Shown: one piece after another, positions 10,646 to 21,470 of the stretch
How the letters are laid out: the number at the start of each line of letters is the position of its first letter
How positions within the stretch are numbered: position 1 is the first letter of the stretch
NCBI GenBank assembly: GCA_039000515.1
Contig: JBCFYV010009882.1
Coordinates: 60,561,777 to 60,625,776 of the forward strand
DNA length: 64,000 nt
Reading direction: 5' to 3'
Source: Timema cristinae
Taxonomy: Eukaryota; Arthropoda; Insecta; Phasmatodea; Timematidae
Position numbers and translations under genes: made by a program
The notes under the pieces: generated by a model
What the model was told of the DNA's origin: nothing
What the model saw: only the letters and a program-made list of their open reading frames with translations
Databases searched by the model: none

Positions 10646-13175
10646 TCAAAAATCAACAATTGAATCATCATAATAATTATCATCATCATCATCATCATCT
10701 TGAAGCTCGAGTAAAGGTGCACCATTCGTACATGTACCATGGCACGTGCCGCACACCATGGAGCATGGAATGCCGGCTTTTCGGCATCCACATCGTCCCC
10801 CACACCCAGTAGAACATCGGCAAAATATGTTGTTCAGTGTCGCTTCAGGTGCTACTGGGTCTTTGGTTGTTACAGGGGTGAGCAATCCATCCTCCCCTCG
10901 GTTCCATCCCCACTCGGTCGGGGGTAGGGGGTTGTTGAGCCATTGCTGTATCTGTAAGTAAGTAGCAAAACCGCTGTAAGTAACAACAAATAGTGTTGTA
11001 AAAATAATTAAATAAAAACAGTAGGTTAGTAAAATTAATATAACTTACCTGTAAATAAACTCTAAAAGAGTGTTGCTGCGCAGCTCCTGTGGTTGGTGGC
11101 AGTGAGGCGAGGTCTGGTTTTGGCTTCGTTGATGTGTTTAGGAATGCAGCATACCGGCGTTGATTCAGGTCTTGCTGTTCTGCATTCGCTTGGTAAATTT
11201 CTAAAAACATTTTCTCACCAGCCTGTGCGACCTTGTCTGTTGGTGTCGAGGGGTTAGTAAAAATGTCTGATATTGTCTTCATTTGCCTAGGAATCTTGCT
11301 GAACAGCTTAACCATTCCTCCTTTACTCTTTTTGTAAATGGTGGAGGTGGTGTCACACCCACTAAAGTCATGGGGAAGGAGGATGTTTTCAGCAAAAGGA
11401 AGTTGTTGGAGTTTGTTTGTTGAAAACAATGTTGATTCCACCTTGCCCCTGCCCGGCTTCATGAAGTATACGTTACTCCTTGGTAGTGCAAAAGCAATGA
11501 GTAAAACAATCAAGTTGACATCTTCCCCTATTATTGTGACAGTGGGATGTAGGGCAGCTTTCTCTAACCTACATCTCACTATAGTGTCATCAGCATCCCC
11601 GGTAGCAACTACTGTTTCTATTCCCCTCGCTGCCATTTTGTCACTGAGGAGATGAATAAGCCTGGTTTTGTTATTCTCGTTTGCAAGAAAATGCTCCTGT
11701 TGAACAGTGACATTCATGATTTCGTTAAAATTAATGTCAACTGAAGTTTTTGTGAGGCCCCTTCTCTTCTGCTCTGCTCGTTTTGTACTGTTGACGTCGC
11801 CATAACCATCGAAAACCACAGTACAGTTTTGACAGTAATGTTTGAGTACATAGGCTATGTATTGATCGCAAAGTACAGAAATCTTGGTACCCATATTCCA
11901 TTTCACGCGGTGAAGGAGGAAGCCTCCATCTAATACATTGGTGCTCGTTTGTAGATCATGAGTTTCATAATTATCCTCTGGTAGAGCATCGTAGAGAGAA
12001 GACTTCTTTCCTTTCCTCACTTCCCCTTCATTAAATAGAGCCAACGGGAATGGAGATAATTCATATTCCATAAGCTGTGCAACATCTTCAGCACTCTTTT
12101 TTGCAATGGCAGTTCTTTGGTAAATGGTCAGAGGGTCTACAGTCACTGTTTCACCGTTCACTTATACGGCTTTGCTCATACTAGCCAATGACAACACCAC
12201 ATTCTTCTTAGACTGTTTTATGTCACCAAAATTACAACCAACAAAACTCTGCATGGTTGCGGTACCAATTTCTAGGGCTCGATGACTATTTATTTTTGAG
12301 TTTCCGATTATCCCTGTTGACAGAGACATAAGTGAATTTATTTTCGGAAAAGGAGGATGGTCATTGAACCATTCATAAATCTTTGCCCTGTCTTGCCCAT
12401 CCCTATTTTGCCGTGATACCCGGAAATCAACATGCTGCTCCCCACTTGAAAAAATCACTCCGGTAAATCCTCTATTGACGAGCAGATGGCGGTTGCTCCA
12501 GAGGACCCACCAACCCACTTCGTTAGAACCGAATCAGTTATTCCTCTTCCTCACGTCAGGCCACCTGAGCTTTTCATGGAGCGCATTAGAGTCTGCTCTA
12601 TAGTCATGTCTGACCAAACTCCTGCCCAACGTGAAGCAGTTCGATTTATGGTGAAATAACCCTTATCTGCAAAGTCCTTGAACACATGTGGGTGGCTAGT
12701 TTTCAATGTCTTGAACGTAAAGATGGGTACATTTTGCATATTGAAAATGACCGCTTGCATGGAAGAATGGTATCATTTTCTGAACACAAGCCGAGTGGCC
12801 ATTCCAATCACCACGGCGCTCAGAATCTATGAACGTCTTCATCAATGAAACCATGTTAAAATATTGCACACACAAAGCAGAGGTAGGCCCGTTCTTCTCG
12901 ACACGATCCAACTCATTCTTGAATTTATTTAAAATTGATGCCAACCAAGTATCCCCCTCAACTTTTTGTATAGTAAGATCGTCCATATTGCTCAAAATGC
13001 TGATAATCTGCTTCTTTTCTTCTTCAGAGACGCTAGCTTCTTCAAGAACGATCCGAGCTAAAACAGCTTGAACGAGTAAATGTCCTCGGATGGCTGTGCT
13101 GAAAGCATGCCCAGTTAAGATCTTATCGACTGCGCCCAAACGAAGGAGTTGCTTGACCTCATTCCAGCCAGCCAC
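10646..13175 (-). pseudogene. Broken transposon gene: nuclease-like protein with Cys-rich C-terminus
   Basis: The coding trace runs down the minus strand in four pieces: 13175-12696, 12760-12551, 12518-12162 and 12161-10845, with a last exon 10951-10646. It is broken by frameshifts near 12.70-12.76 kb and near 12.5 kb, a TGA at 12551-12553 and an in-frame TAA at 12162-12164. Acidic motifs in the 438-codon piece fall in the order VFDG (residues 116-119), GDADD (188-192), GEDVNL (212-217) and SGCDTTS (267-273). This spacing resembles the metal-binding acidic residues of FEN/XPG-PIN nucleases; that is my inference. An intron at 10952-11048 has GT/AG ends in phase 0. Joining across it gives a WGW motif, a C-rich block (FCRCSTGCGGRCGCRK) and an acidic D-run before the stop. 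It belongs to a widespread, multi-copy, uncharacterised animal protein family, and a second relative lies at 39.3-40.6 kb. Confidence 0.8.
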
Positions 13176-13303
13176 CTGCCTTCCCTCACGCTTCAGCCCT
13201 CCAAACCCCTACCCCCCATATCCCCAGCACACAATTTATCTCTTAATACAGCACTACTGCACTTAGGTGTTGTACAGACATTTAATATTAGGTCTGAACC
13301 CAC

Positions 13304-13675
13304 TTCATTTAACACTAAACATTAATTTTATACCATTAAAACACTATTTTTAATAATCCGTGATTATTCCATCCCCTGCATATCATAAAAAATTCATCCT
13401 AGAGAAAAATGAATAGGAACTTTTTTGTAGGTAATTTAATGTAGATTAATTTTTTACATGAACACCTTTTCGTTAGAAGTCACGGTTTTCGAGTTATACG
13501 AGAATAACGTGGAAGAATGACCTTTAAACGCTCCCCTACCCCCCCGCTCACCCTCCACCGGTCAGGATTTTTAGTATGTTGTTTATGGTACTCCCCTCTA
13601 CCACTGTACAAAAATTTGTGACTACACGAATTATTTCCCCTATTCGACCTTTTTTGGTCTTCGTTGACTGGACTA
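13304..13675 (-). repeat. Right terminal inverted repeat of the 3.45-kb transposon
   Basis: Inverted copy of 10224-10583. It is 12 bp longer because of a small indel near the tip, where the sequence around GACCTTTTTTGGTC forms its own small palindrome absent from the left arm. Confidence 0.9.
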
Positions 13676-13936
13676 TAGGGTACAGACAGGGTGTACACAA
13701 GATCCTCAGTCTTACGGAAGTTTCGCTATTCATGTATAATTAGTTGTATAAGCGTTAATTTAATTCTTATTTTAATGTAGTTGAACTTTGTTGAGATGGT
13801 TTTAAAATATACCCTAAATTGAGAACACTTAAGTTCGGAGAAAATTCAGTAAAAATAAGAAAGTTTGGATAAAGCTCGAATATAATTATAATATTTGTTT
13901 TGGATAGTTTAGGAAAATAAAAATTCATTAAAAAAT
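13676..13936. other. AT-rich spacer
   Basis: No feature is recognised. The ORF at 13767-13958 on the minus strand is low-complexity. Confidence 0.4.
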
Positions 13937-14012
13937 TACACCTGGACACGGGACTCAAACCCAGGACCTTTGACTAAGCACTCCAAAGTTCTACCATTGA
14001 GCTATACAGGAT
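13937..14012 (-). mobile_element. SINE-C / tRNA-like unit, left of a head-to-head pair
   Basis: The minus strand has an A box TAGCTCAATGGTAGA, a B box GGGTTTGAGTCCC and an end GTGTCCAGGTG followed by AATTTTTT. It is close to tRNA length (about 75 nt) but no full cloverleaf could be confirmed, so I call it tRNA-derived and not a functional tRNA gene. Confidence 0.65.
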
Positions 14013-14039
14013 TCTTCTACTACTCAAGACTCATTTTTT

Positions 14040-14126
14040 ACTTATGGCTCAAGGCTGTCATTGATGGACGTTGAGCATTGGCGTGTTGAGCCAAAGTTCC
14101 CGGGTTTGATACCCGTGTCCAGGTTT
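14040..14126 (+). mobile_element. SINE-C / tRNA-like unit, right of a head-to-head pair
   Basis: The plus strand has an A-box-like GGCTCAAGG region, a B box GGGTTTGATACCC and the same GTGTCCAGGT end followed by TTTCATTTTT. It faces away from the unit at 13937-14012, so the two together form a long imperfect palindrome. Confidence 0.6.
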
Positions 14127-14267
14127 CATTTTTCAAATAATATAAATCAATTGAATGTGGTCTCCTCCAAACGAACATTCCTTTAAATGCAATGATTTGC
14201 AACTTTTGTGTTGATATAATAGTTTAGAATTAGCAAGTAAGATGTATAATAACGTTTAGTGAACTTA

Positions 14268-14563
14268 TTATTATTATTATTATTATTATTATTAGCACCG
14301 CGTCTTACTACCCGTTCGGGTTATACGCACTTACGCTAATGTGTAATGGTAGGGTGATTGTGAGATGAAATGGAGGACCTACAGTTTAACGTGGAATCCG
14401 AACCACGGTGGAGGCCTGGCATTCCCCACATTCACAAGATGTCTTGTCAGAGGTGAAGGAAGGGTTTGGTAATCAGATAAATTTGTGCCGGGACCGAGGA
14501 TTGAACCCCGGACCCCTGGCACAGAAGTCCGACACCTTACCCCTAGACCACCAGGTCACCTAG
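14268..14563 (-). mobile_element. SINE-A, full length with TSD
   Basis: It has the complete head-to-tail structure and an (ATT)n terminal microsatellite. The 10-bp target duplication AGTGAACTTA is exact at 14258-14267 and 14564-14573. Confidence 0.92.
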
Positions 14564-14573
14564 AGTGAACTTA

Positions 14574-15362
14574 AATTTGTCAATGTTTTGTATTACGTTT
14601 TTTAAACAACTAATGAGGGATTTTCTTTAAATTAATACTCTCATCCTTATTTCTTCATGACACAGGGTTCTTATCTGTCTGCACTGGCACTATAATGTAC
14701 CATCAACTGGGGTAATTTTGAATGGTGCAATAACGATGAGTACATTTTTTGAAAATAGTGTTTAATCAATTTGTAATAAAAAACAAGAAAATAATTATTT
14801 TTAGACCTCTAATTGCGTGTATCTAATAGCTATTATCTTATTATTTTTAAGGGAAAAATAAATTCAAAATCATTTTCTTAAGATGTGCTCGATATTACCC
14901 TATAATTCAAAACTAACCCATTTGACTACACTCAAAGATTGTAAAGAAAAAAATGGCCATTGTAGTGTGAAGCCTGAATATAGTCGTTTGTGAGGTTGGC
15001 TTATGGGAAGAGGGAGTTTGGCTGCTACCTGAAATTGGCTGGTGGTCTCAGGAAGGATATTTGTGTCTTCTCTCTGGTGAAACTATGCTTGAAATGAGCT
15101 TTTTAAAAAATAACCTCTTGATGGCACTGTTGTTATAGGGGACTGCACCTAGCTATATTTATGTTGAAGGACCTTAGCCCTTCCAATGAGCGCAGCCATT
15201 TTAATCTGGAGAATGTGGGCCTGGTATACCGTATCGGTTTCAGCTTAAGTCACTACGGGTGGCCAGCAGAGCCTTACCCAGTTTTTTGTAAGGAGGTAGG
15301 TGTCTACTTTATTTGGACAGGGGGGAAGTCCCCGACAAAAGCTTTCAAAGAATTTCATAAAA
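14574..15362. other. Intergenic, no gene seen
   Basis: The ORF at 15161-15388 runs into the SINE-B head and has no recognisable domain, so it was not called. Confidence 0.45.
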
Positions 15363-15610
15363 CCCGCCTCTGTGGCCGCGTGGTCTAACGCGCTATTTTC
15401 TTGTTAGACTATACTGCCGAAGATGGGGAGATCGTGGTTCGATCCCGGTTGGGTGCACTGAGGGTGGTTTTCCTAAATGGTTTTCCACTTTCCCTCCACG
15501 TTAATACTGGTGCAGTTCCTCTAAATTAAGCCTTTCTAATACTTAACCCTATAGTTTAATTACTATATAGGCGTATAGCCCGAATGCGTACTAAGACACG
15601 GTGCTTAAAA
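15363..15610 (+). mobile_element. SINE-B, near full length (reference copy)
   Basis: This is the best preserved SINE-B in the window. The head is GTGGCCGCGTGGTCTAACGC (A box TGGTCTAACGC) and the B box is GGTTCGATCCC. The body is GGTGGTTTTCCTAAATGG, and the tail is GCGTATAGCCCGAATGCGTA...GACACGGTGCTTAA. The head resembles a type II (Leu/Ser-like) tRNA with a long variable region. No clear target duplication was seen. Confidence 0.85.
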
Positions 15611-16350
15611 AATTCTTAAGGGAGAGTTTTATTCAAACACTCTAGATCAGAGACTGATCAATGTTAGTATATAATGATGGTGGAGCCTGATTTGTGAATG
15701 GGGAGGTGACGCCGGTGGGACTCTGCCACCACCGGGGCTCTCGGACCTCTCAACAGGGTGCCAAATTCCGTCAAGATTCTGGTGACCGGTCTAGTTGGAC
15801 GTAACCTCTGACCCTCAACCTAGAGGTCAACCTCCTCCAAAGTCATGATGCTGGTCGGTCTGGTTGTCAAAAGAGGGATTTTTGAAAAACCTTATCCTTC
15901 AAGCCAAATTGGGGTCTTGGAACTTCCCCGAAAATATTTGAAAATAGGATCATCTTAGAATATATTTAGAGCAATCTTTCTTCAAATAATGTTGAAAATC
16001 GGGTGCCTTTAGAAGCTAGTTAAGTGTCCCTGCTTAGGAAGTCTTAAAACTTGGATATCTCTTGACGCTATTTTAAGGGTTCCTGGACCGTAAAATCATT
16101 GAAAACTAAATTCCTCAAGAAGATAATATGAAGTAATCCTTCCTCAATAGCTTAAATGTGAATAACTATAAAAGCTATAAAAGTGGTCTTCACCTGAAAA
16201 CCTTTTTAAAAACTTGGTGCCTATCATAGAAGCTATTTTAAATGGTCTATCTCCGACAATTTTTTGAAAATAAGACGTCACTAGACGTAGGAGTTGGAAG
16301 CATCTTCACCTAAACATTTTTACTTTCTAAGATTAATGGAAAGTATTCTG
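15611..16350 (-). repeat. Degenerate R1-type repeat units
   Basis: From about 15.9 to 16.33 kb there are spaced words (TAGAAGCTA, 'gaaaa..ggtgcc(t/a)..', 'tggtcttcacc') matching the tandem part of R1 at 6.1-7.4 kb in inverted orientation. Boundaries are diffuse. The sequence at 15.66-15.88 kb is somewhat GC-richer and unassigned. Confidence 0.45.
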
Positions 16351-17040
16351 CTTGTGAAATAAATATCTCATAGTTATTATGGATCTTTACGTTTTATGTG
16401 AACATGAATCCAAAAAAGTGAATTTAACAATGCTGTCTGTCCCCATGTTGTAATGTTATTGTTTTGCCCCTAAAGAATATGTGAGAGTATTGACAATAAT
16501 ATCGTCCTAATTTTATAAACGTATCTTATTTAATTTAAATTATAATCTATTACATGGCGCTTGAAGCACTTCTTCTTCCAAGAAGGTACACGCTACTGTA
16601 AGTGACGTCAGAGCGCATCACGTTAGTCAAGCCAAGTTGACAATATAAGATTTTTAAATAATAAATTCCTATTCTGGAAAGTTAGAATAGAGATTTTAAA
16701 AAGTAACTTGAGTCAGTTTCCGGTTCTCGAAGCTTCTAGTGACACCGAGATTTTTTTTCTTGTATTTTAATTTTTTATAACACGACCTTCTCGAAGCTTC
16801 CATGAGTAATGGATATATACAAAGAATGGTGCAATATAAGGGCACTATCTCACTAGTCACTGGGAGTCCAACCCTTGAAGTACTCGGACTGCAGCTCCTG
16901 TCCACGATCCCTACGATCATGCAATAGGCCGCGTATATATTTAGTCGACGACATGATCTATTTTCTCTAGAAATAAACCGAGATTTAGAAATAAAATCAT
17001 GTCAACATAATAAGTGTGTATTAATTATACAATATTCAAA
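16351..17040 (+). other. Possible LTR or promoter-like region upstream of a PBS-like array
   Basis: This 690-bp stretch precedes the primer-site-like motifs at 17.06 kb. It contains an AATAAA at about 16971 and a second at 16999, with repeated TTCTCGAAGCTTC words at 16784-16802 and 16724-16739. That position fits an LTR, but no second LTR copy was found, so the call is speculative. Confidence 0.3.
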
Positions 17041-17400
17041 TCACCAATAACTCTTTAATTGGCGCTCGATCACGGTGCTATAAATACCAATCATCTCGCC
17101 ACATCAAAATACCGGACCGCTTTAATTAGGGCTCGACCACGGGGCAATTATCAGCTAATTAAACGGTATAACTTCAATCGACGCTCAACGTGATGAACCA
17201 GATCCATAATTCATCGATCGACGCGGAGAGAGACGTCCAAAACATCATAATTGACGCCCATCGCGGTGTAGTAATATTTCAATAACACTATAATTGGCGC
17301 CCATCGCGGTGCAGTAATATTTCAAGAACACTTCAATTGGCGCACAACGTGGGGACCCGTAAATCAATAACACTTCAATATCTGTCTCTCTGTCACGGAC
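17041..17400 (+). repeat. Array of tRNA-Lys primer-site-like motifs (43-bp units in part)
   Basis: Words of the form (T)GGCGCCCAACGTGGGG recur at about 17061, 17126, 17174, 17252, 17295 and 17338. The last three are spaced exactly 43 bp. The 17338 copy matches the classical lysine-tRNA primer binding site in 16 of 18 positions. The 17080-17185 part is repeated at 21488-21600. In LTR retrotransposons one such motif directly follows the 5' LTR; several in tandem is odd. Confidence 0.65.
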
Positions 17401-17454
17401 CTAGGATCCAAAATGGTTGGATAGATTTTGTTTGGACTTAATATTAAGACTTTA

Positions 17455-18060
17455 TTAATTTTAAACCTAGCACCCAATTTAAGGGTAGTTTATTTATGAA
17501 TGATTTTTTTTAAATTCCAAATCTTTCACAAATAGCTTTATTGGTTTTATTTAAAATGCATATCTGCGATTTGTTTGACATGACAAATAACACTGTATAA
17601 TAGTTTTTAGGGTATAAATTTGTTCAAGGGTAGCTTACTGGTGACTTATTTTTCAAAGTTGGAACATTTTTTAATATAGATCTAAATATTTAGTTCCAAA
17701 TTGGTATCTTGGGATACTGTATACAGTACTTGTTTTTGGGTCAAAATTCTTTGAAGGGTAATTTACTGTTGATAACTTTTTGAAATTCCAATTATTTAGA
17801 AAATGGCTTGAAAGATTTTGCTTAAATTTTAGATCGGAGGAGTGTATGTTATGAAAAATAACACTGTATAATTTTTTTGGGGGTAAAAACTCGTTTATGG
17901 GTATACTGATGACTGATTTTCCAAAAAACTTTAAATATTTTTTAAATAGTTCTAACGATTTGGTTACAAATGGATATTTTAGGAGTGTTTGACATGGGCC
18001 AATTGCAAGGTACCAGTATAGCTTTTTTTTTTTGGGAAGAGGGGGGGGGTGACAAAATAT
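17455..18060 (-). repeat. ~142-bp tandem array (inverted relative to 21.7-22.5 kb)
   Basis: About four diverged units are anchored by the word GTTTGACATG or its variants near 17575, 17722, 17851 and 17992 (spacing about 142, 129 and 141). On the minus strand the unit reads like that at 21690-22540 (CATGTCAAACACTCC, ATTTGGAACCAAAT, GAGTTTTTACCCC). The 136-codon ORF on its minus strand is a by-product of the repeat. Confidence 0.75.
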
Positions 18061-18239
18061 TTTTGAAGTTTTAATACACAATATGAGAAAGTTAATACGA
18101 TTGTGTCATACCATACCATTTATTTTAAAATTATAAGTTATTTGTAATTAGCCTCTTCAGTAAATTCTTTTAAATGAGATGCTCATGGAATCCCGGATGG
18201 GCATCTCACTTGAGTCTTCTTTGATAATATGTACTCTCA
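18061..18239. other. Spacer with a small hairpin
   Basis: GAGATGC at about 18176 and GCATCTC at about 18202 form a 7-bp stem. No known regulatory element was recognised. Confidence 0.4.
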
Positions 18240-18610
18240 TAAAACTTTTGAAATTTAAATGTCCCTAAAGTATAATTATTTAAACTGGTCCTCGCTTTGA
18301 ATTTTTTTTTAAATTAAATTCTTCTAGAAGATAATTGGAGTGGTCCTGTCCAGCAATTTTTTTAAATTGAATTCCTCCACAAACTATTTTGAGTGGGCTC
18401 CACTTTAAAATTTGTGAAAATTATATGCCTTTAGTAATTATTTATAGTTGTAAATCCTTGGCAAATTTTTGAAAATGGTGTACCTCTAAAAATTTTTTTT
18501 TTTGTTTGATCCAAAGCTATTTTTCAGTATGATATTCGATATCATAAGAGAGGAGTGAAATAAATCTAGAGAGGTAAATTCTTTCCGGAGCCCCCTCCCT
18601 ACCTTCATCG
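18240..18610 (-). repeat. R1-type dispersed repeat, inverted
   Basis: The minus strand matches the order seen near 5.8-6.2 kb: a 'ggaggga(g)...gaaagaatttacc' segment, then 'tttatttca', then tandem words ('ccactc(a)aaatag', 'cctctagaag'). It ends in the C-rich CCCCCTCCCTACC segment near 18590. Confidence 0.5.
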
Positions 18611-18824
18611 GTTCCGCCACCACTAGTTACACCAATTTCCTCTTTTAACTCTTATACAACAATCAAGTGCCGTTGCCACTTACATTCGCAGACCATTCAA
18701 TCATGATATAAGAGAGGATGTGTAACTTTTATTTTAGCGTTTAAAATGGCCCAATAAGTTTTATAAAATGGTACATTTCGGTTCAACATTACCAATATAA
18801 ATAATAAGTTAATTAAATGGAAAG

Positions 18825-18872
18825 CGTATAACCTGAAGGGGTAGTAAAATGCGGTGCTTAATAAATAAACTA
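18825..18872 (+). mobile_element. SINE 3' tail fragment (SINE-A/B type)
   Basis: GCGTATAACCTGAAGGGGTA, then GTAAAATGCGGTGCTTAATAA, is the common SINE tail. No head could be recognised upstream, so the copy is truncated or too diverged. Confidence 0.6.
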
Positions 18873-19002
18873 AAACAGACCCACAACGATTGAATTTATT
18901 ATATATAAATAAACATAGTTTGATGCGTTTTTACTTACATCAAATACATTGAATAAATCCAAAATAAGTTTTACCTAGATATTTATTCAATTAATTGAAA
19001 AA

Positions 19003-19070
19003 TTACATCTGGCCATGAGACTAGAATCTGACTTCACGCATTAGTGCTCTACCACGGAGTCATCGTTTCG
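19003..19070 (-). mobile_element. SINE-C / tRNA-like unit
   Basis: The minus strand has GACTCCGTGGTAGAGCA (A box), AGATTCTAGTCTC (degenerate B box) and GGCCAGATGTAATTTTT at the 3' end, matching the end of the 13.94-kb unit. Confidence 0.5.
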
Positions 19071-19234
19071 TTTTTAGTCCTTTTTATTGGTTGTTGTATT
19101 GAGTCTAGTCTATTATCTAGGGAAAGTAATATTAGCTATTCATCGTTACATTCTAATAAGATCCGCAATCCGTGATATTATTTTAGATGATTCTAAAAAC
19201 AAATAAAAAAATTTAATTTTGATTTCAAATAAAA

Positions 19235-19500
19235 TTGTAAATTGGTTCCTATTCAAGGACTTTTCCAACCTATGACGTCACGATAGGTCAAGATAGGATT
19301 TCCCATGTTAGTGAATTTACGTTTTATTCAGCAAGTTTTATAGATATAACATTAAAACAATAAAAACATTACTTCTTAAATAATAATAAAAATAGTCCTA
19401 CACTGTCACAAAATTATTATTTTTATATTGAAGTAGTTTTTTTGTAAACTTCTTTTTTACAAACCATCTACAACTTTGGCCATTTGGCTTGGTCACAATA
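19235..19500 (-). repeat. Dispersed repeat D2 (copy 1), inverted relative to 28.14 kb
   Basis: Its reverse complement aligns with 28140-28400. Both share TTCACTAACATGG, a TTGACCT(T/A) word next to GTGACGTCA, ATAGTCC(T/A)ACA-like sequence and the GGCTAAGCCAAATGGCC-like end. No coding potential was found. The TGACGTCA palindrome is a CRE/AP-1-type octamer, though function is unknown. Confidence 0.65.
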
Positions 19501-21470
19501 ATGGCCTTTAGTAATCCTCCTGCGAGGTTGTGGTTTAAGAAGTTCGTGGAATAAAATGTTTAACTATGATAGGAAAAAAAAAGTAATTTGAAAAGCAAAT
19601 AAATGTTTTCAAGGTGCAAATAGTATAGTGATAAACTCGTCAGAGGAAGAGGGGAATGGTTATTAGCAGATAAATAAGGAAGCACATGCCTTTATTTACC
19701 ATTTAAAAAACTGCAAATAGCTTCTGTATCAAACAAAACATTTGACCAATCATGAAAGGGGAGTTTGTGGATTTTATTGGGATTTGAAATGTAATCATTG
19801 ATTAACATTAATTTCCAATTCTCTTTTCACTAAAAAAATATTAAGTAAACTGGAAATTATGTATATAATTATATACATCCACGGGATTCCGTCTTCAAAT
19901 TGGCACTTATTCCAGCTGGTACGTTATGGTGTATTTGCTGAACATTGAGATAAAAGGGGGTTGAAAACAGAGCTTTCTCGAAAGCGCTTGAATTAGAAAC
20001 ATGTGATTTGATTTTTTTTTAATGTTGCACCACACAGACTTTCTCACGCCTTTATCTAAAATTGGAGACATTACTTAAAACTCGTAATATTTGTGAAACA
20101 AAAAAATACACATGGTTGCAGAAACATTATGGGAAAATAGAGCTTCACATTCCACCAAAGATCATAACTCATAAATGAAATAATATACATTCTTACAGAA
20201 ACATTGAGAAAAGAGGAACCTCCTGGTCCACCAAATAACACAATAATTAATTCACCGTTTCCAAAGTAACTCAAGTAAAATAATTGGTACGGCACAATCC
20301 CACAAACTCTCTCATATTGTGTGTAATAGCTTCGAAAAAAGTTTCAAAAATCGGTTTTTAGTGAAATAGCCTTAAATAAGTTTTACTCATTAAACCAAAC
20401 ACATAATCTTTTTTTTTTTACAATAATCACTCTTATTATATAGGCCAACATTAAAAAAAAATATTTTTAACCAATTCAAATTTTCATAAATAAATATAAT
20501 TTGTTAACTACACTAAAATTATTTGTTATTTGTAAAAATATAACCGTATTCTTACTTATCATGAAAAACAATTTATTTATTTGCACTTTTTCTATCTTCA
20601 ATATTAATTTACAAAACTTTCAAATTTTCTATAATTATTTGTAACCAAATAAAGTTTAAATTACTATATTTTATATAAATAAAAGTACATTATTGATATG
20701 TAAAATAGTCTCCCGACAACAATTTTGAACCACATCGCTAAAGCCATTTATTAAAATACCCAATTTATTAAATAAAGTAGTCATTAGTAAAATAACCATA
20801 ACCAAATATTTCCCCTAAAATAATTATAGAAGTATATATTTCACGTTCATGTCAAATACTTTGTAACGATACTGATTTGGACCCCTCTCATATATTAAAA
20901 AAGTCATGGATTAAGTGCATTTTTCTTTAAAGTATTGTATGTAAAATATCCTTTCAATACTTCATCCATGGAGAATCACGCGCTTTTCAGTAATAATGTC
21001 AAAGGATTGCACAATTAAAACTTATTTTTCCTTCAAAAATCAACTCCGCAGTATTTACCAAAAAAGCAAGTAACGTTAGCTCCCTCTCTACCCAATAGGA
21101 GGCTAGCCTTCACATTACCTGTCACCAGGACTCTTTCGATTAGTTGGTTCTGACACTGGTCACGAGAAGTCCAAGGGGCAAGGGGTAGGTCATATATAAA
21201 CTGTTTGTGAGCATGAAAACAGAGTGCGCCAATATAAAGAGTGCGCCAATACAATTTAACAGTGCCGGTCGCATAAATCTAACAAATTATTAACAGTGCC
21301 GGTAGCATAAATATAGCAGTAGCAGTAATTCACAGTGCCACTAACTGAATTCTGTAGTTCAACTAAGTTGTATCATATAAACTTATATCTTCTATGCCGA
21401 AGATAAATAATTTTAATAAATCGTGTGCAACATTAAAGGTCTTATTTATTCAGTTCAAAATCACACATAA
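19501..21470. other. AT-rich intergenic, ~2 kb without recognised features
   Basis: Short ORFs at 20071-20295 and 21033-21254 on the minus strand have no recognisable domain. A duplicated ~50-bp word (ACAGTGCCGGT(C/A)GCATAAAT) occurs at about 21261 and 21293 just before the PBS-like block and could belong to an LTR-like region. Confidence 0.45.

Larger units (their letters stand above)
10224..13675 (-). mobile_element. 3.45-kb DNA transposon with ~365-bp terminal inverted repeats
   Basis: Left arm 10224-10583 and right arm 13304-13675 are long inverted repeats with roughly 90% identity by eye. The outermost bases are TAGTCCAGTCAAC. The flanks are TAG on both sides (10221-10223 and 13676-13678), consistent with a 3-bp target duplication. 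The interior contains one degraded gene on the minus strand (10646-13175), starting about 130 bp inside the right arm and ending about 60 bp from the left arm. No DDE transposase motif was seen in the interior, so either the nuclease-like protein mobilises the element or it relies on help in trans. The superfamily is uncertain. Academ-type elements also combine long TIRs, short duplications and an XPG-type nuclease, but I make that comparison from memory and hold it weakly. Confidence 0.85.

Noticed and set aside
11338..11655. 105-codon plus-strand ORF
   Set aside because: It is the antisense shadow of the nuclease-like transposon gene, whose motifs read on the minus strand.
13937..14126. Functional tRNA genes
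   Set aside because: A and B boxes are present but acceptor stems do not pair convincingly, and the units are repeated and palindromic, so they are more likely SINE-like.
17671..18081. 136-codon minus-strand ORF
   Set aside because: It lies within the ~142-bp tandem array and is low-complexity, so it is a by-product of the repeat.
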